Source of the DNA: a bacterium
Lineage (GTDB): Bacteria; Planctomycetota; UBA1135; UBA2386
Assembly: GCA_024743115.1 (NCBI GenBank)
Contig: JANSXC010000005.1
Location: forward strand, 186,001-250,000
DNA: 64,000 nucleotides
Direction: 5' to 3'
Part shown: positions 40,223 through 47,136 of the stretch, one piece after another
How positions within the stretch are numbered: the stretch's first letter is position 1
Layout of the letters: each line of letters opens with the position of its first letter
Translations under genes and position numbers: made by a program
Notes under the pieces: model-generated
What the model was told of the DNA's origin: nothing
What the model saw: only the letters and a program-made list of their open reading frames with translations
The model's database searches: none

Positions 40223-41020
40223 ATGCGGTCCACTTCAATTCCCCGAAACGTGGCCCTCCTGACCACGGCCGTGCTCGTGGCCTGCTCGGGAGCAACCGAA
40301 ACGATGACCAATTCCCCTCGCGATACCTCGATAACCGGCGACCGGCACGCCGCGCCGGCAACGGCCGCGGCGACGGCCACGGCCACGGCCATTCCCGCCA
40401 TCGATGCGGCAGCCGCGACTACGTTCGCGACCGCGACCTTCGCGCTCGGTTGATTCTGGGGCCCCGACTCCCGGTTCGGGAGTCTCGACGGCGTCATCCG
40501 GACCCGGGTCGGCTACGCGGGCGGCACACGCCAGAATCCGACCTATCGCGCACTCGGCGACCACACGGAAACGCTGCAGATCGACTTCGACCCGACGCGC
40601 ATCACGTACGAGCAACTGCTCGAGGTGTTCTGGACTTCCCACAACCCCTGCCGACGGGCGTGGAGCCGGCAGTACATGTCGGCGGTTTTCTACCACGACG
40701 AATCACAACGCGCCGCGATCGCAGCGACTCGCGAACGTTTCGTCGACGAACCCGAGACCGTGACCACGGTCGTCGCCCCGCTGGAGAGGTTCTGGCTCGC
40801 TGAGGACTATCACCAGAAGTATCGACTGCGCGGCGAGGATGCCCTGCTGCGCGAGCTCCAGGCGTTCTATCCGGAGACCGCAGACCTGGTGGGGTCCACC
40901 GCTGCTGCACGGATCAACGGCTACCTCGCTGGCCACGGCGAAGCGGCTCAGTTCGAACAGGAGCTCGAGCTCCTCGGGCTCTCGTCCGAAGGTCGGAAAC
41001 TACTGCGATCGGCGCGCTGA
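40223..41020 (+). CDS. msrA: Exported selenocysteine-containing methionine sulfoxide reductase A (UGA recoded)
   Basis: 265 residues if the in-frame TGA at 40451-40453 is read as selenocysteine (U77). Upstream: a lipoprotein-like signal (L-V-A-C-S-G) and an Ala/Thr-rich linker, ending T-F-A-L-G. Downstream in the same frame: F-W-G-P-D-S-R-F-G, then 'GVIRTRVGYAGGTRQNPTYR', 'HTETLQIDFDPTRITYEQLL' and 'WSRQYMSAVFYHDE'. Together they give G-U-F-W-G, where MsrA has the catalytic Cys in G-C-F-W-G. MsrA reduces S-methionine sulfoxide in proteins. Sec-MsrA enzymes are known in some bacteria and algae. A perfect hairpin follows the UGA (see 40466-40484). Read without recoding, the frame gives a 76-residue truncated product, which is less plausible. 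Cys in H-N-P-C-R-R may be the resolving residue. Confidence 0.9.
40466..40484 (+). promoter_or_regulatory. Candidate bacterial SECIS hairpin of the msrA gene
   Basis: GACTCCC (40466-40472) pairs perfectly with GGGAGTC (40478-40484) around the 5-nt loop GGTTC. The stem begins 12 nt after the UGA and the loop begins 19 nt after it. Bacterial SECIS elements lie inside the coding region just after the UGA, with an apical loop carrying G at the first or second position about 16-37 nt away; this one fits. It would bind SelB during decoding. Confidence 0.85.
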
Positions 41021-41144
41021 TTCGAGTTTCTGTGAAACCGGGAAACCGAGGGCATACCCCGAATCGCAGCCGCCAGAATCGGCTCGAAACGAGGGTAACG
41101 ACGTAAGCCACACCGCCACTTCTGGCCGACTGCGTAACGAAACC

Positions 41145-41185
41145 CCGTAGCTGACGCCGCTACGGACTTTCCCCAGCGCGGAAAG
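41145..41185 (+). other. Two adjacent hairpins in the 250-bp gap after msrA
   Basis: CCGTAGC (41145-41151) pairs with GCTACGG (41159-41165), 7-nt loop. CTTTCC (41167-41172) pairs with GGAAAG (41180-41185), 7-nt loop. They sit between the msrA stop at 41020 and the CheX-like start at 41272. They could be a terminator, or structured leader RNA for the next gene; no known riboswitch consensus was recognised. The rest of the gap, 41021-41271, shows no gene. Confidence 0.5.
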
Positions 41186-41271
41186 CCCGATCAAGCTCGC
41201 ACCAGAAGCACCCGAAAGAGGTCGTGTCACCCAGGTGATCGCACTTGTTTTCGTTGGAGAAGGGGGCATTC

Positions 41272-41727
41272 GTGGAGTTCAGAGCACTAGTCGAGGACAG
41301 CCTGACCAGCGCGTTCGAGACCCTGGTGGAGATGCCACCACAAGACGGCTCGCCGTCGACTGACAACGTGTCGAACGCGGCGATGATCGGCTTCGTGGGG
41401 GAACACGTCCGCGGCACACTCGGAGTCGCGGTCAGCGGTCCGACACTGCGTGATCTCGCCGTCCGCCTCGGAGCACCGGAGATCGAGGGTGGCCCCGAAG
41501 ACGCCCTCGGCGAACTTGCCAATCTGCTGCTCGGCCACGTCACGCGGGCCTGGGCCCATCACCACATCGAAGTGACGATCGGCACACCGCTCGTCGTTGC
41601 GGGCGCGCCGACGGAGATTCAACCGTGCGATACGCGGCAGTTTCAGACCTCGGCGCTCTCCGGCAACAAGCACTGCGTCGTCTGGCTCGACGCGCGAGTG
41701 TCCCCGGATCTCGAAGTCGCGACGTGA
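41272..41727 (+). CDS. CheX-like protein (CheC/CheX phosphatase fold)
   Basis: 151-residue cytoplasmic protein with a CheX-like layout: 'GVAVSGPTLRDLAVRLG' strand-helix unit and 'DALGELANLLLGHVTRAWAH', which holds the E-x-x-N phosphatase motif, followed by 'TIGTPLVVAGAP'. CheX removes phosphate from CheY; free-standing relatives occur in other signalling. The start is the GTG at 41272 because a purine-rich ribosome site (GGAGAAGGGGG) lies a few bases upstream; a TTG at 41245 is possible. No chemotaxis gene is nearby, so its partner is unknown. Confidence 0.75.
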   Translation: MEFRALVEDSLTSAFETLVEMPPQDGSPSTDNVSNAAMIGFVGEHVRGTLGVAVSGPTLRDLAVRLGAPEIEGGPEDALGELANLLLGHVTRAWAHHHIEVTIGTPLVVAGAPTEIQPCDTRQFQTSALSGNKHCVVWLDARVSPDLEVAT

Positions 41728-41847
41728 TCCCGGCCTTGCGGCCCGACGGCCGGCCACACGGCCCCCGCCTGGTCCCAAATGTGCATTCTCGCGCGCATCC
41801 GGTGCCGGCGCTGGCAGCCCGGTCCGCGACCGGCGATCGTGGCCGGG

Positions 41848-42381
41848 ATGAAGCGCATTCTCGCCGCGGTCGCTCTGCCAGTCCTCGCCCTCACCGTCGC
41901 CGCCGTCGATTGGAGCCCGCCACCGATCATCCACCCGCACTTCCTCAAGAAGCTGGAGTGCCGCGTCTCCCGTGAGCTGAGCATCACGGTTCGCTACCAG
42001 ACCGTCACGTTCGACAAGGCCGGCGCCGCGAAGATGAAGCCGGGTCAGGCATGGCACCTCGCAGGTGCCAACATCGAGACGACCGGCGATCTCGTGATCG
42101 GCGGCAAGGCAGTTCCCGCGGGGCGGTATGCACTCAGTGCGCGCAAGGTCAAAGACGATGGCTGGGAGCTGACAATGCACGAAGGGCGCGGCTTCAGCCT
42201 GCCGCGCGGCGAAGAGGTCCACGTCCTCGCGACCAAGCTCGACACGGACTCGCTGCTCTTCGAACACATGAACATCGACGTGCAGCCGGCGGGCGACAAG
42301 GAGCACACGCGCCTGCAACTCGAAGTGCGTTTCGACAAGATGTGGGCGACCACGTTGATCGAAGTGCCCGAAAAGAAGTAG
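41848..42381 (+). CDS. DUF2911-like secreted protein
   Basis: 177-residue protein with a signal peptide (about 1-20). The central part, W-H-L-A-G-A-N-I-E-T, followed by 'LVIGGKAVPAGRYALSARKV' and W-E-L-T-M-H, follows the DUF2911 pattern (W-R-x-G-A-N-E-x-T ... G-x-x-x-P-A-G-x-Y-x-L ... W). The function of DUF2911 is not known. It lies between the two selenoprotein genes, 57 nt upstream of the peroxiredoxin, and may be transcribed with it. Confidence 0.75.
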   Translation: MKRILAAVALPVLALTVAAVDWSPPPIIHPHFLKKLECRVSRELSITVRYQTVTFDKAGAAKMKPGQAWHLAGANIETTGDLVIGGKAVPAGRYALSARKVKDDGWELTMHEGRGFSLPRGEEVHVLATKLDTDSLLFEHMNIDVQPAGDKEHTRLQLEVRFDKMWATTLIEVPEKK

Positions 42382-42438
42382 GCCCGCAAGCAACAATCGC
42401 GCGCAACCGCGTAACACCCCTCGACGAAACTCCGACCG

Positions 42439-43014
42439 ATGCAATCCACCCGACCTGCGCTTCGACTGTGCACTTTGGCCGCCGCAATCTGGGCCCTCGC
42501 GGTCGCCGGACACGGCCAAGACCCAGCCCCCACCCCGGCGAAGAAACCGGCCCCGGCAATCGCCGTCGGCAAGCCGGCGCCCGCCTTCCGGCTGAACGAC
42601 GACGGCGGCCGCTTGACCAAGGTCGGCGGCAAGACGGCCAACTGGACCGTTCTCGCTTTCTACCCCAAGGCGTCGACCCCCGGTTGAACGCTGCAGATGT
42701 GCGCGCTGCGGGACGCAGCGCCAGACTTCTCACGCCACAAGGTCACGGTCTACGGGATCAGCCTCGACGACGTGCATTCCCTCGCGAAGTTCAAGCAGGA
42801 CCAGAAGCTCGATTTCTCACTGCTCAGCGACCCCGACGGCAGCGTCGCGAAGAAATACGGCGTCCTCATGAAAGGCCGGCCGTATGCACGACGCGTGACG
42901 TTCCTCATCGACGAGCAGGGCATCGTGCGACACATCACGCCGAAGGTCGACCTCCGCCAACACGGCACGCAGGTGCTCGAGAAGATCAGCGAGCTCCGCA
43001 AGACCGTCCGTTGA
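42439..43014 (+). CDS. Exported selenocysteine-containing BCP-type peroxiredoxin (UGA recoded)
   Basis: 191 residues if the in-frame TGA at 42685-42687 is read as selenocysteine (U83). A signal peptide (about 1-27) and Pro/Lys linker precede 'VGKPAPAFRLNDDGGRL'. The active-site line reads 'AFYPKASTPGUTLQMCALRD': the UGA is where BCP/Prx enzymes have the peroxidatic Cys in P-G-C-T, and Cys88 is five residues later, the usual resolving position. After it come 'VTVYGISLDDVHSLAKFKQD', 'LLSDPDGSVAKKYGV' and 'RVTFLIDEQGIVRHI'. It reduces peroxides using thiols. Sec peroxiredoxins are known in some anaerobes. A matching hairpin follows the UGA (42703-42721). Read plainly, the gene is split at residue 82. 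Confidence 0.9.
42703..42721 (+). promoter_or_regulatory. Candidate bacterial SECIS hairpin of the peroxiredoxin gene
   Basis: GCGCTGC (42703-42709) pairs perfectly with GCAGCGC (42715-42721) around the 5-nt loop GGGAC. The stem begins 15 nt after the UGA and the loop 22 nt after it. Stem length, loop size and the loop-starting GG match the msrA hairpin, although the stem sequences differ. This is what is expected for two elements recognised by the same SelB. Confidence 0.85.
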
Positions 43015-43050
43015 ACTCTGCGCCGGATCCGCGCGCCGAATCCATACGGA

Positions 43051-43422
43051 CTACTCGTCGAGCGGCACTCCCATGCGGAACGTGTTCCCGTCGAGATCCT
43101 CGACGACCATCTCACACATTCCCCACGGCTCGTCCGTCGGCGGCTGAACGATTCGCGCGCCACGGTCGCGGTACTCGCGGTGCAGATCGTCGAGTTCGGT
43201 CCGCGTGCAGACGTTGAGGCAGTTCCAGCTGCCCGGATGGCCCTGGCCCTGCTCACACAGGAAGAGCGCGACCTCGCCTCGCAGCACGCACGCGAACGTC
43301 GGATGGTCGGGCGCATCGAACGCATCGGCATCCGACCACTCCCACGACACGGCGAACCCGAGCTGGTCGACGTAGTAGCGCAGACTCGCCGACACGTCGT
43401 TCACGCAGAGCACCGGCGTCAT
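43051..43422 (-). CDS. Glyoxalase/bleomycin-resistance (VOC) family protein
   Basis: 123-residue single VOC domain: M-T-P-V-L-C-V-N-D-V at the N-terminus, 'SLRYYVDQLGFAVSWEW', 'VALFLCEQGQG', 'RDRGARIVQPPTDEPWGMCE' and 'VEDLDGNTFRMGVP' with the terminal metal-ligand position. VOC proteins cover dioxygenases, lyases and antibiotic-binding proteins; the specific activity is unclear. An ATG at 43466 would add 15 residues ending G-F-R-S, which are also common in relatives, so the start is uncertain. Confidence 0.85.
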   Translation of the reverse strand: MTPVLCVNDVSASLRYYVDQLGFAVSWEWSDADAFDAPDHPTFACVLRGEVALFLCEQGQGHPGSWNCLNVCTRTELDDLHREYRDRGARIVQPPTDEPWGMCEMVVEDLDGNTFRMGVPLDE

Positions 43423-43569
43423 CGAGCGAAAGCCCGGACGACGCCCCGAGGATTCGGGCCGAACCATGCGCACTTCATGGCACAGAACGTCGGCGGCGAC
43501 CAGACCCGGCCCGTGACGGGGCGGAATCGCCACCTCTCGGTTATCGTGTCAGGCGAAGGAGATTCAGAA

Positions 43570-44847
43570 ATGGCACGACTCAAACCCCAACAGTGGCGTA
43601 CCGCCGAGGCAGGCTTCACGGCCGCCCGCCTGACGAAGCACGGCCTGCCGAAGCGCCGCTCCGGAAGCGTTCTCATCGGCACGTTCAACATCCGCAAACT
43701 CGGCAACGACAAGAATCGTACGGGCAACGGACGCAAGGGTCGCACCCCGGGCGCATGGCGACTGCTCGCCCGCGCCTGCGCGCCGTTCGACCTGCTCGCA
43801 ATCCAGGAGGTGCAGGACGACCTGTCGGGACTCGTGCGGCTACAACGTGACCTCGCGGCCGATCACGGCCGTGAGTTCCAACTCCTGGTCAGCGACATCG
43901 CCGGCTCACGCCCAGGCGGCAAAGGCATGACGGAACGCATGGCGTTCCTCTACGACAAGAAACGCATCACGCATACGGAGCTGTCATCCGAAATCACCGC
44001 GGACCGGGCCCAGGTGACCGCGACGCTCTTCTCGCGCTGGCAGGACTTCGAGCGGTCGATCCGCGAATGGCATCAGCAGAACAGGAACCGCAGCAAGAAG
44101 TCGGCGTTCGAGTTGCCGACGTTCCTGACGTTCATCCGCGCACCGCACGTCGGCTCCTTTCGGATCCTGCCGAAGACGAACGGTAAACCCATCGACCTCC
44201 TGGCGGTGAACGCGCACCTGCTCTTTGGCAAGGACGAGAACGAGCGACTGTGGGAGTTCCTCGAACTCGTCGAGTGGCTGAGCCTGCGCGCCAAGTACCC
44301 CGACAAGCTCTACGCCCCGAATCTGTTCCTGCTGGGCGACTGCAACCTCGAAACGGCCAACCTCGCGACGGCTGTCGCGGCGGAGAACCCACCGGCCGAA
44401 GTGACCGGCTCGGCCCGCGCGTTCCTCGAGTGGAAGATCAAGTCACTCAACGCGACCAAGCTCAAGTCGAAGAAGAGCGCAGACGCCAACTTCCCACTGC
44501 TCGACGATCACCCCGTGCAGGGACCGCTGCGAACCAACGCGCGACACGACGAGACCTATGACCAGATCGGCCTGTTCTGCCGCGATCGACGACTGCCGCG
44601 GCACGACGCCAATACCAACGTCACCGGCACCGGCGACACCTATGACTACGGCGTGTTTCGCTTCACGGATCTGATCGCGGAGTTGCTCGAGAAGGACGCA
44701 TGGGACGACGCGGTCGTCAAACACGGGAACGCACCCGGGTCGCCGTTCAACGACCTCAAGAGCTCGGTGCGGAAACGGGTCATCGGCTGGTTGGAGTACG
44801 ACGTGAGCGATCACTTCCCCGCCTGGATCCGCCTGCCGCGTCCGTGA
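43570..44847 (+). CDS. Endonuclease/exonuclease/phosphatase (EEP) family protein
   Basis: 425-residue protein. It has the EEP fold signatures: 'LIGTFNIRKLGNDKNRTG' at about 36-54 with the first catalytic Asn, 'DLLAIQEVQDDL' with the metal-binding Glu, 'LLAVNAHLLFG' with the Asn/His pair, 'NLFLLGDCNLET' with the G-D-x-N motif, and D-V-S-D-H-F-P at the end. It has no signal peptide. Substrate (DNA, RNA or phosphate ester) is unclear. Translation start is supported by an AAGGAG ribosome site about 8 nt before the ATG at 43570. Confidence 0.92.
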   Translation: MARLKPQQWRTAEAGFTAARLTKHGLPKRRSGSVLIGTFNIRKLGNDKNRTGNGRKGRTPGAWRLLARACAPFDLLAIQEVQDDLSGLVRLQRDLAADHGREFQLLVSDIAGSRPGGKGMTERMAFLYDKKRITHTELSSEITADRAQVTATLFSRWQDFERSIREWHQQNRNRSKKSAFELPTFLTFIRAPHVGSFRILPKTNGKPIDLLAVNAHLLFGKDENERLWEFLELVEWLSLRAKYPDKLYAPNLFLLGDCNLETANLATAVAAENPPAEVTGSARAFLEWKIKSLNATKLKSKKSADANFPLLDDHPVQGPLRTNARHDETYDQIGLFCRDRRLPRHDANTNVTGTGDTYDYGVFRFTDLIAELLEKDAWDDAVVKHGNAPGSPFNDLKSSVRKRVIGWLEYDVSDHFPAWIRLPRP

Positions 44848-44849
44848 CC

Positions 44850-44887
44850 GGTTTCGGAGCGGCCCCTGGTCAGCCCGTTCCGAAACC
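44850..44887. terminator. Hairpin between convergent genes, candidate bidirectional terminator
   Basis: GGTTTCGGA (44850-44858) pairs with TCCGAAACC (44879-44887), with a further CGG/CCG pairing after one mismatch. It lies between the EEP gene end (44847) and the last codons of the leftward membrane-protein gene (stop at 44870). There is no clear U-run, so the role is inferred from place and strength. Confidence 0.5.
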
Positions 44888-45379
44888 CCGCAACAGGACG
44901 AACAGCGCACACCCTACGACCGAGCCCGCCATCGCACCCCAGAGCCGCGGTCGCCGCACGCGCCGTACCGCGCACCAGAACCCGGGCAACACGTGACCCG
45001 CGAGCCCCCAGGCGTCGCGCAGCAGGTCGCGCAGGCCGGTCCGCCGACCGCTGAGCCAGAAGGGCAGCGCAAGCGCGGACAACACGACCGTTAACACGAG
45101 TGCGACCGCCGACAGCGCGATCGTAAAACCGAACGGCAACGCCAGGAACCCGATCACGAGCCAGGAGACCCCCTGGACCACACCATTGGCGCTCCAACGA
45201 TCCGCGAGAAAGAACGTCACGGCCGCCGCGATGACGAGCATCGGCCCCCACCGTGAGGCGGACGCGAGAACGTCGCGCAATGCGTTGGCCAACGGCTCGG
45301 GCACGCTCCACGAGTAGGGCACGTTCGCCAGTTTCACAATCCACGGTCGTGGGCACCGCGAAGAGCGGGGCGCTATCAT
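44870..45379 (-). CDS. Membrane protein of unknown function
   Basis: 169-residue protein with three to four transmembrane segments (about 39-57, 63-88, 85-108 and 140-165) and a positively charged middle loop ('RRTGLRDLLRDAWGLA'). No family is recognised. It is divergent from the DUF72 gene; the start at 45377-45379 leaves 25 nt between the two starts. The frame is open further upstream but the extra N-terminus has no coding character. Confidence 0.6.
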   Translation of the reverse strand: MIAPRSSRCPRPWIVKLANVPYSWSVPEPLANALRDVLASASRWGPMLVIAAAVTFFLADRWSANGVVQGVSWLVIGFLALPFGFTIALSAVALVLTVVLSALALPFWLSGRRTGLRDLLRDAWGLAGHVLPGFWCAVRRVRRPRLWGAMAGSVVGCALFVLLRGFGTG

Positions 45380-45404
45380 CTCGCCACCCCATCGCCTCGC
45401 CGAC

Positions 45405-46388
45405 TTGCCTCCTATCCAACAAGGACTCTTCGGTGCGCTCGAACCGGACCCCGCGGACGGTCCGACGATCGCGCCATGCAACGTGCCGCCCGACCTCGTC
45501 GAACTCGGGGGAGCGCTGCCACGAGGCCTCTTCCTCGGCACGTCGTCGTGGGCGTTTCCCGGTTGGCGCGGACTCGTGTATTCCCCGCGCGCGGCGGCCA
45601 ACCGGCTGTCGCGCCACGGCCTCGCGGCGTACTCGAGCCACCCGCTGCTCCGCGCCGTCGGTATCGACCGCACGTTCTACGCGCCGATCGACGAAACCGA
45701 CTTCGCCGACTACCGCACCGGTGTGCCGTCGACGTTCCGCTTCCTCGTCAAGGCGTGGGCCGAGATCACGAGCCCGACCATGCCGCGGCAGAGCGGCGAC
45801 AACCCGCGCTACCTCGATGCCGAAGCCACCATCGACCGCGTGATCGCACCGGCGGTCGAAGGCCTCGACGATCGCCTGGGTCCATTGCTGTTTCAGTTCC
45901 CGCCGCAAGGCCGCGCGATCACGAAAGCGCCAGCGCGCTTCGCCGCCCGACTTCACACGTTTCTGTCCAGCCTGCCGCGCGGCCTCGACTACGCCGTCGA
46001 ACTACGGGACGAAGAACTGCTGACACCCGACTACGCGGCAGCCATCACCGGCGCCTCGGCGCAACACTGCTATTCGGTCCACCCGCGGATGCCGAGCCTC
46101 GTGAAGCAACGCGAGCTGGTGCCGTTCAGCGGCCCCGTGACCGTGCGGTGGATGCTGCACGCCGGCTTCGGGTACGACGAAGCGAAGGTACGCTACACGC
46201 CGTTCGACGCACTGATCGACCCCGATCCCGTAACCCGCGACGGCATCGCCGACCTTTGTGCTGCAGCACTAGGACAAGGCCTGACGGCGACGGTGATCGT
46301 CAACAACAAGGCCGAAGGCAGCGCCCCGCTGAGCATCACCGAACTGGCCAAGGTGATCGCCGCCGAACGTCGCGGCGCCGACGTCTGA
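45405..46388 (+). CDS. DUF72 family protein
   Basis: 327-residue protein with the DUF72 (YecE-like) TIM-barrel pattern: 'LFLGTSSWAFPGWRGLVYSP', 'VGIDRTFYAPIDETDFADYR', 'FRFLVKAWAEIT', 'LGPLLFQFPPQ' and 'DYAVELRDEEL'. The molecular function of the family is not established. The start is the TTG at 45405, which gives an L-F-G-A-L N-terminus often seen in this family; no nearby ATG is in frame. It ends 15 nt before the convergent methyltransferase gene. Confidence 0.9.
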   Translation: MPPIQQGLFGALEPDPADGPTIAPCNVPPDLVELGGALPRGLFLGTSSWAFPGWRGLVYSPRAAANRLSRHGLAAYSSHPLLRAVGIDRTFYAPIDETDFADYRTGVPSTFRFLVKAWAEITSPTMPRQSGDNPRYLDAEATIDRVIAPAVEGLDDRLGPLLFQFPPQGRAITKAPARFAARLHTFLSSLPRGLDYAVELRDEELLTPDYAAAITGASAQHCYSVHPRMPSLVKQRELVPFSGPVTVRWMLHAGFGYDEAKVRYTPFDALIDPDPVTRDGIADLCAAALGQGLTATVIVNNKAEGSAPLSITELAKVIAAERRGADV

Positions 46389-46403
46389 GGCTCGCTACCG
46401 CCG

Positions 46404-46931
46404 TTACCCCGCTTCGGCGACGAGCAGTTCGTACTCACGCCCGCGGTCCGCGACCGTCTCGTCGGCGACCAGATCGAACCCGTGCTCCCGCAGGAAACGC
46501 CGCGGCCCCGCCGAGCTCACGAGCGGATTGAGCAGCAGCCGCGTGGGTCGTGCCGCGATCCGGGGCAACCCGCTCGCGAGCAGGTCGACGATCGTTCGTG
46601 GGCCTAACCCGGCAAGACACACGACGACGCGATGCTCCGGAGCAGGCAGCTCGACGGCAGCCAAGGTGTCGGCACAGACGAGGCGAACCCGATCGAGGCA
46701 ACCGCTGCGCCGCAGCCGACGGCGGGTCTCGGCGAGCGCGGTGCGCGACTTGTCGATCGCGACACAGCGCGCCGCGCAACCCGCGCGCAAGGCGGCGATC
46801 GGCAGAATCCCGTGGTTGGTGCCCACATCGATCAACCAATCCGCCTCGCCGGGCACGTGCGCAACGAGCGCGCGGATCCGCGATGTGATCCCGAGGCGGC
46901 GGGTGACCGGTTCGACGGGGGAAGGATCCAT
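46404..46931 (-). CDS. TrmK-like tRNA (adenine) methyltransferase
   Basis: 175-residue class I methyltransferase. The SAM site 'LIDVGTNHGILPIAALRAG' matches the D-I-G-S-D-H-A-Y-L-P pattern of TrmK (tRNA m1A22 methyltransferase), followed by 'CVAIDKSRTALAETRRRL' and 'VVVCLAGLGPRTIVDLL' in place of the usual A-G-M-G-G segment. It is shorter than classical TrmK (about 230 residues), missing most of the C-terminal coiled-coil. The assignment to the family is good; the exact tRNA position is inference. Confidence 0.8.
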   Translation of the reverse strand: MDPSPVEPVTRRLGITSRIRALVAHVPGEADWLIDVGTNHGILPIAALRAGCAARCVAIDKSRTALAETRRRLRRSGCLDRVRLVCADTLAAVELPAPEHRVVVCLAGLGPRTIVDLLASGLPRIAARPTRLLLNPLVSSAGPRRFLREHGFDLVADETVADRGREYELLVAEAG

Positions 46932-47136
46932 GGAGGCGACTGCCCGGCACTATCCAATGCCTCGAGCCGGACGTCGACCATCCGCCCCATGAGGCGGCAC
47001 CATCCCCGCCACAACGTCAAGCCGGCCACGGAGTTGCGGCACGACGTATCCAATCCCACCTGGGCCGATCGCCCGGGTCAGACTACACTTCGAGGAGCCC
47101 CACCTGCTCGCCGCGGCCAGATCGCGGCCCCACCTC

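Noticed and set aside
40223-40453. A separate 76-residue gene, or an msrA pseudogene broken by a stop
   Set aside because: The stop falls exactly on the catalytic codon, the frame is intact on both sides, a SECIS-like hairpin follows, and a second gene nearby shows the same arrangement.
41145-41185. A known riboswitch class in the leader before the CheX-like gene
   Set aside because: The hairpins are clear, but I could not match a conserved core of cobalamin, c-di-GMP, TPP or other common classes.
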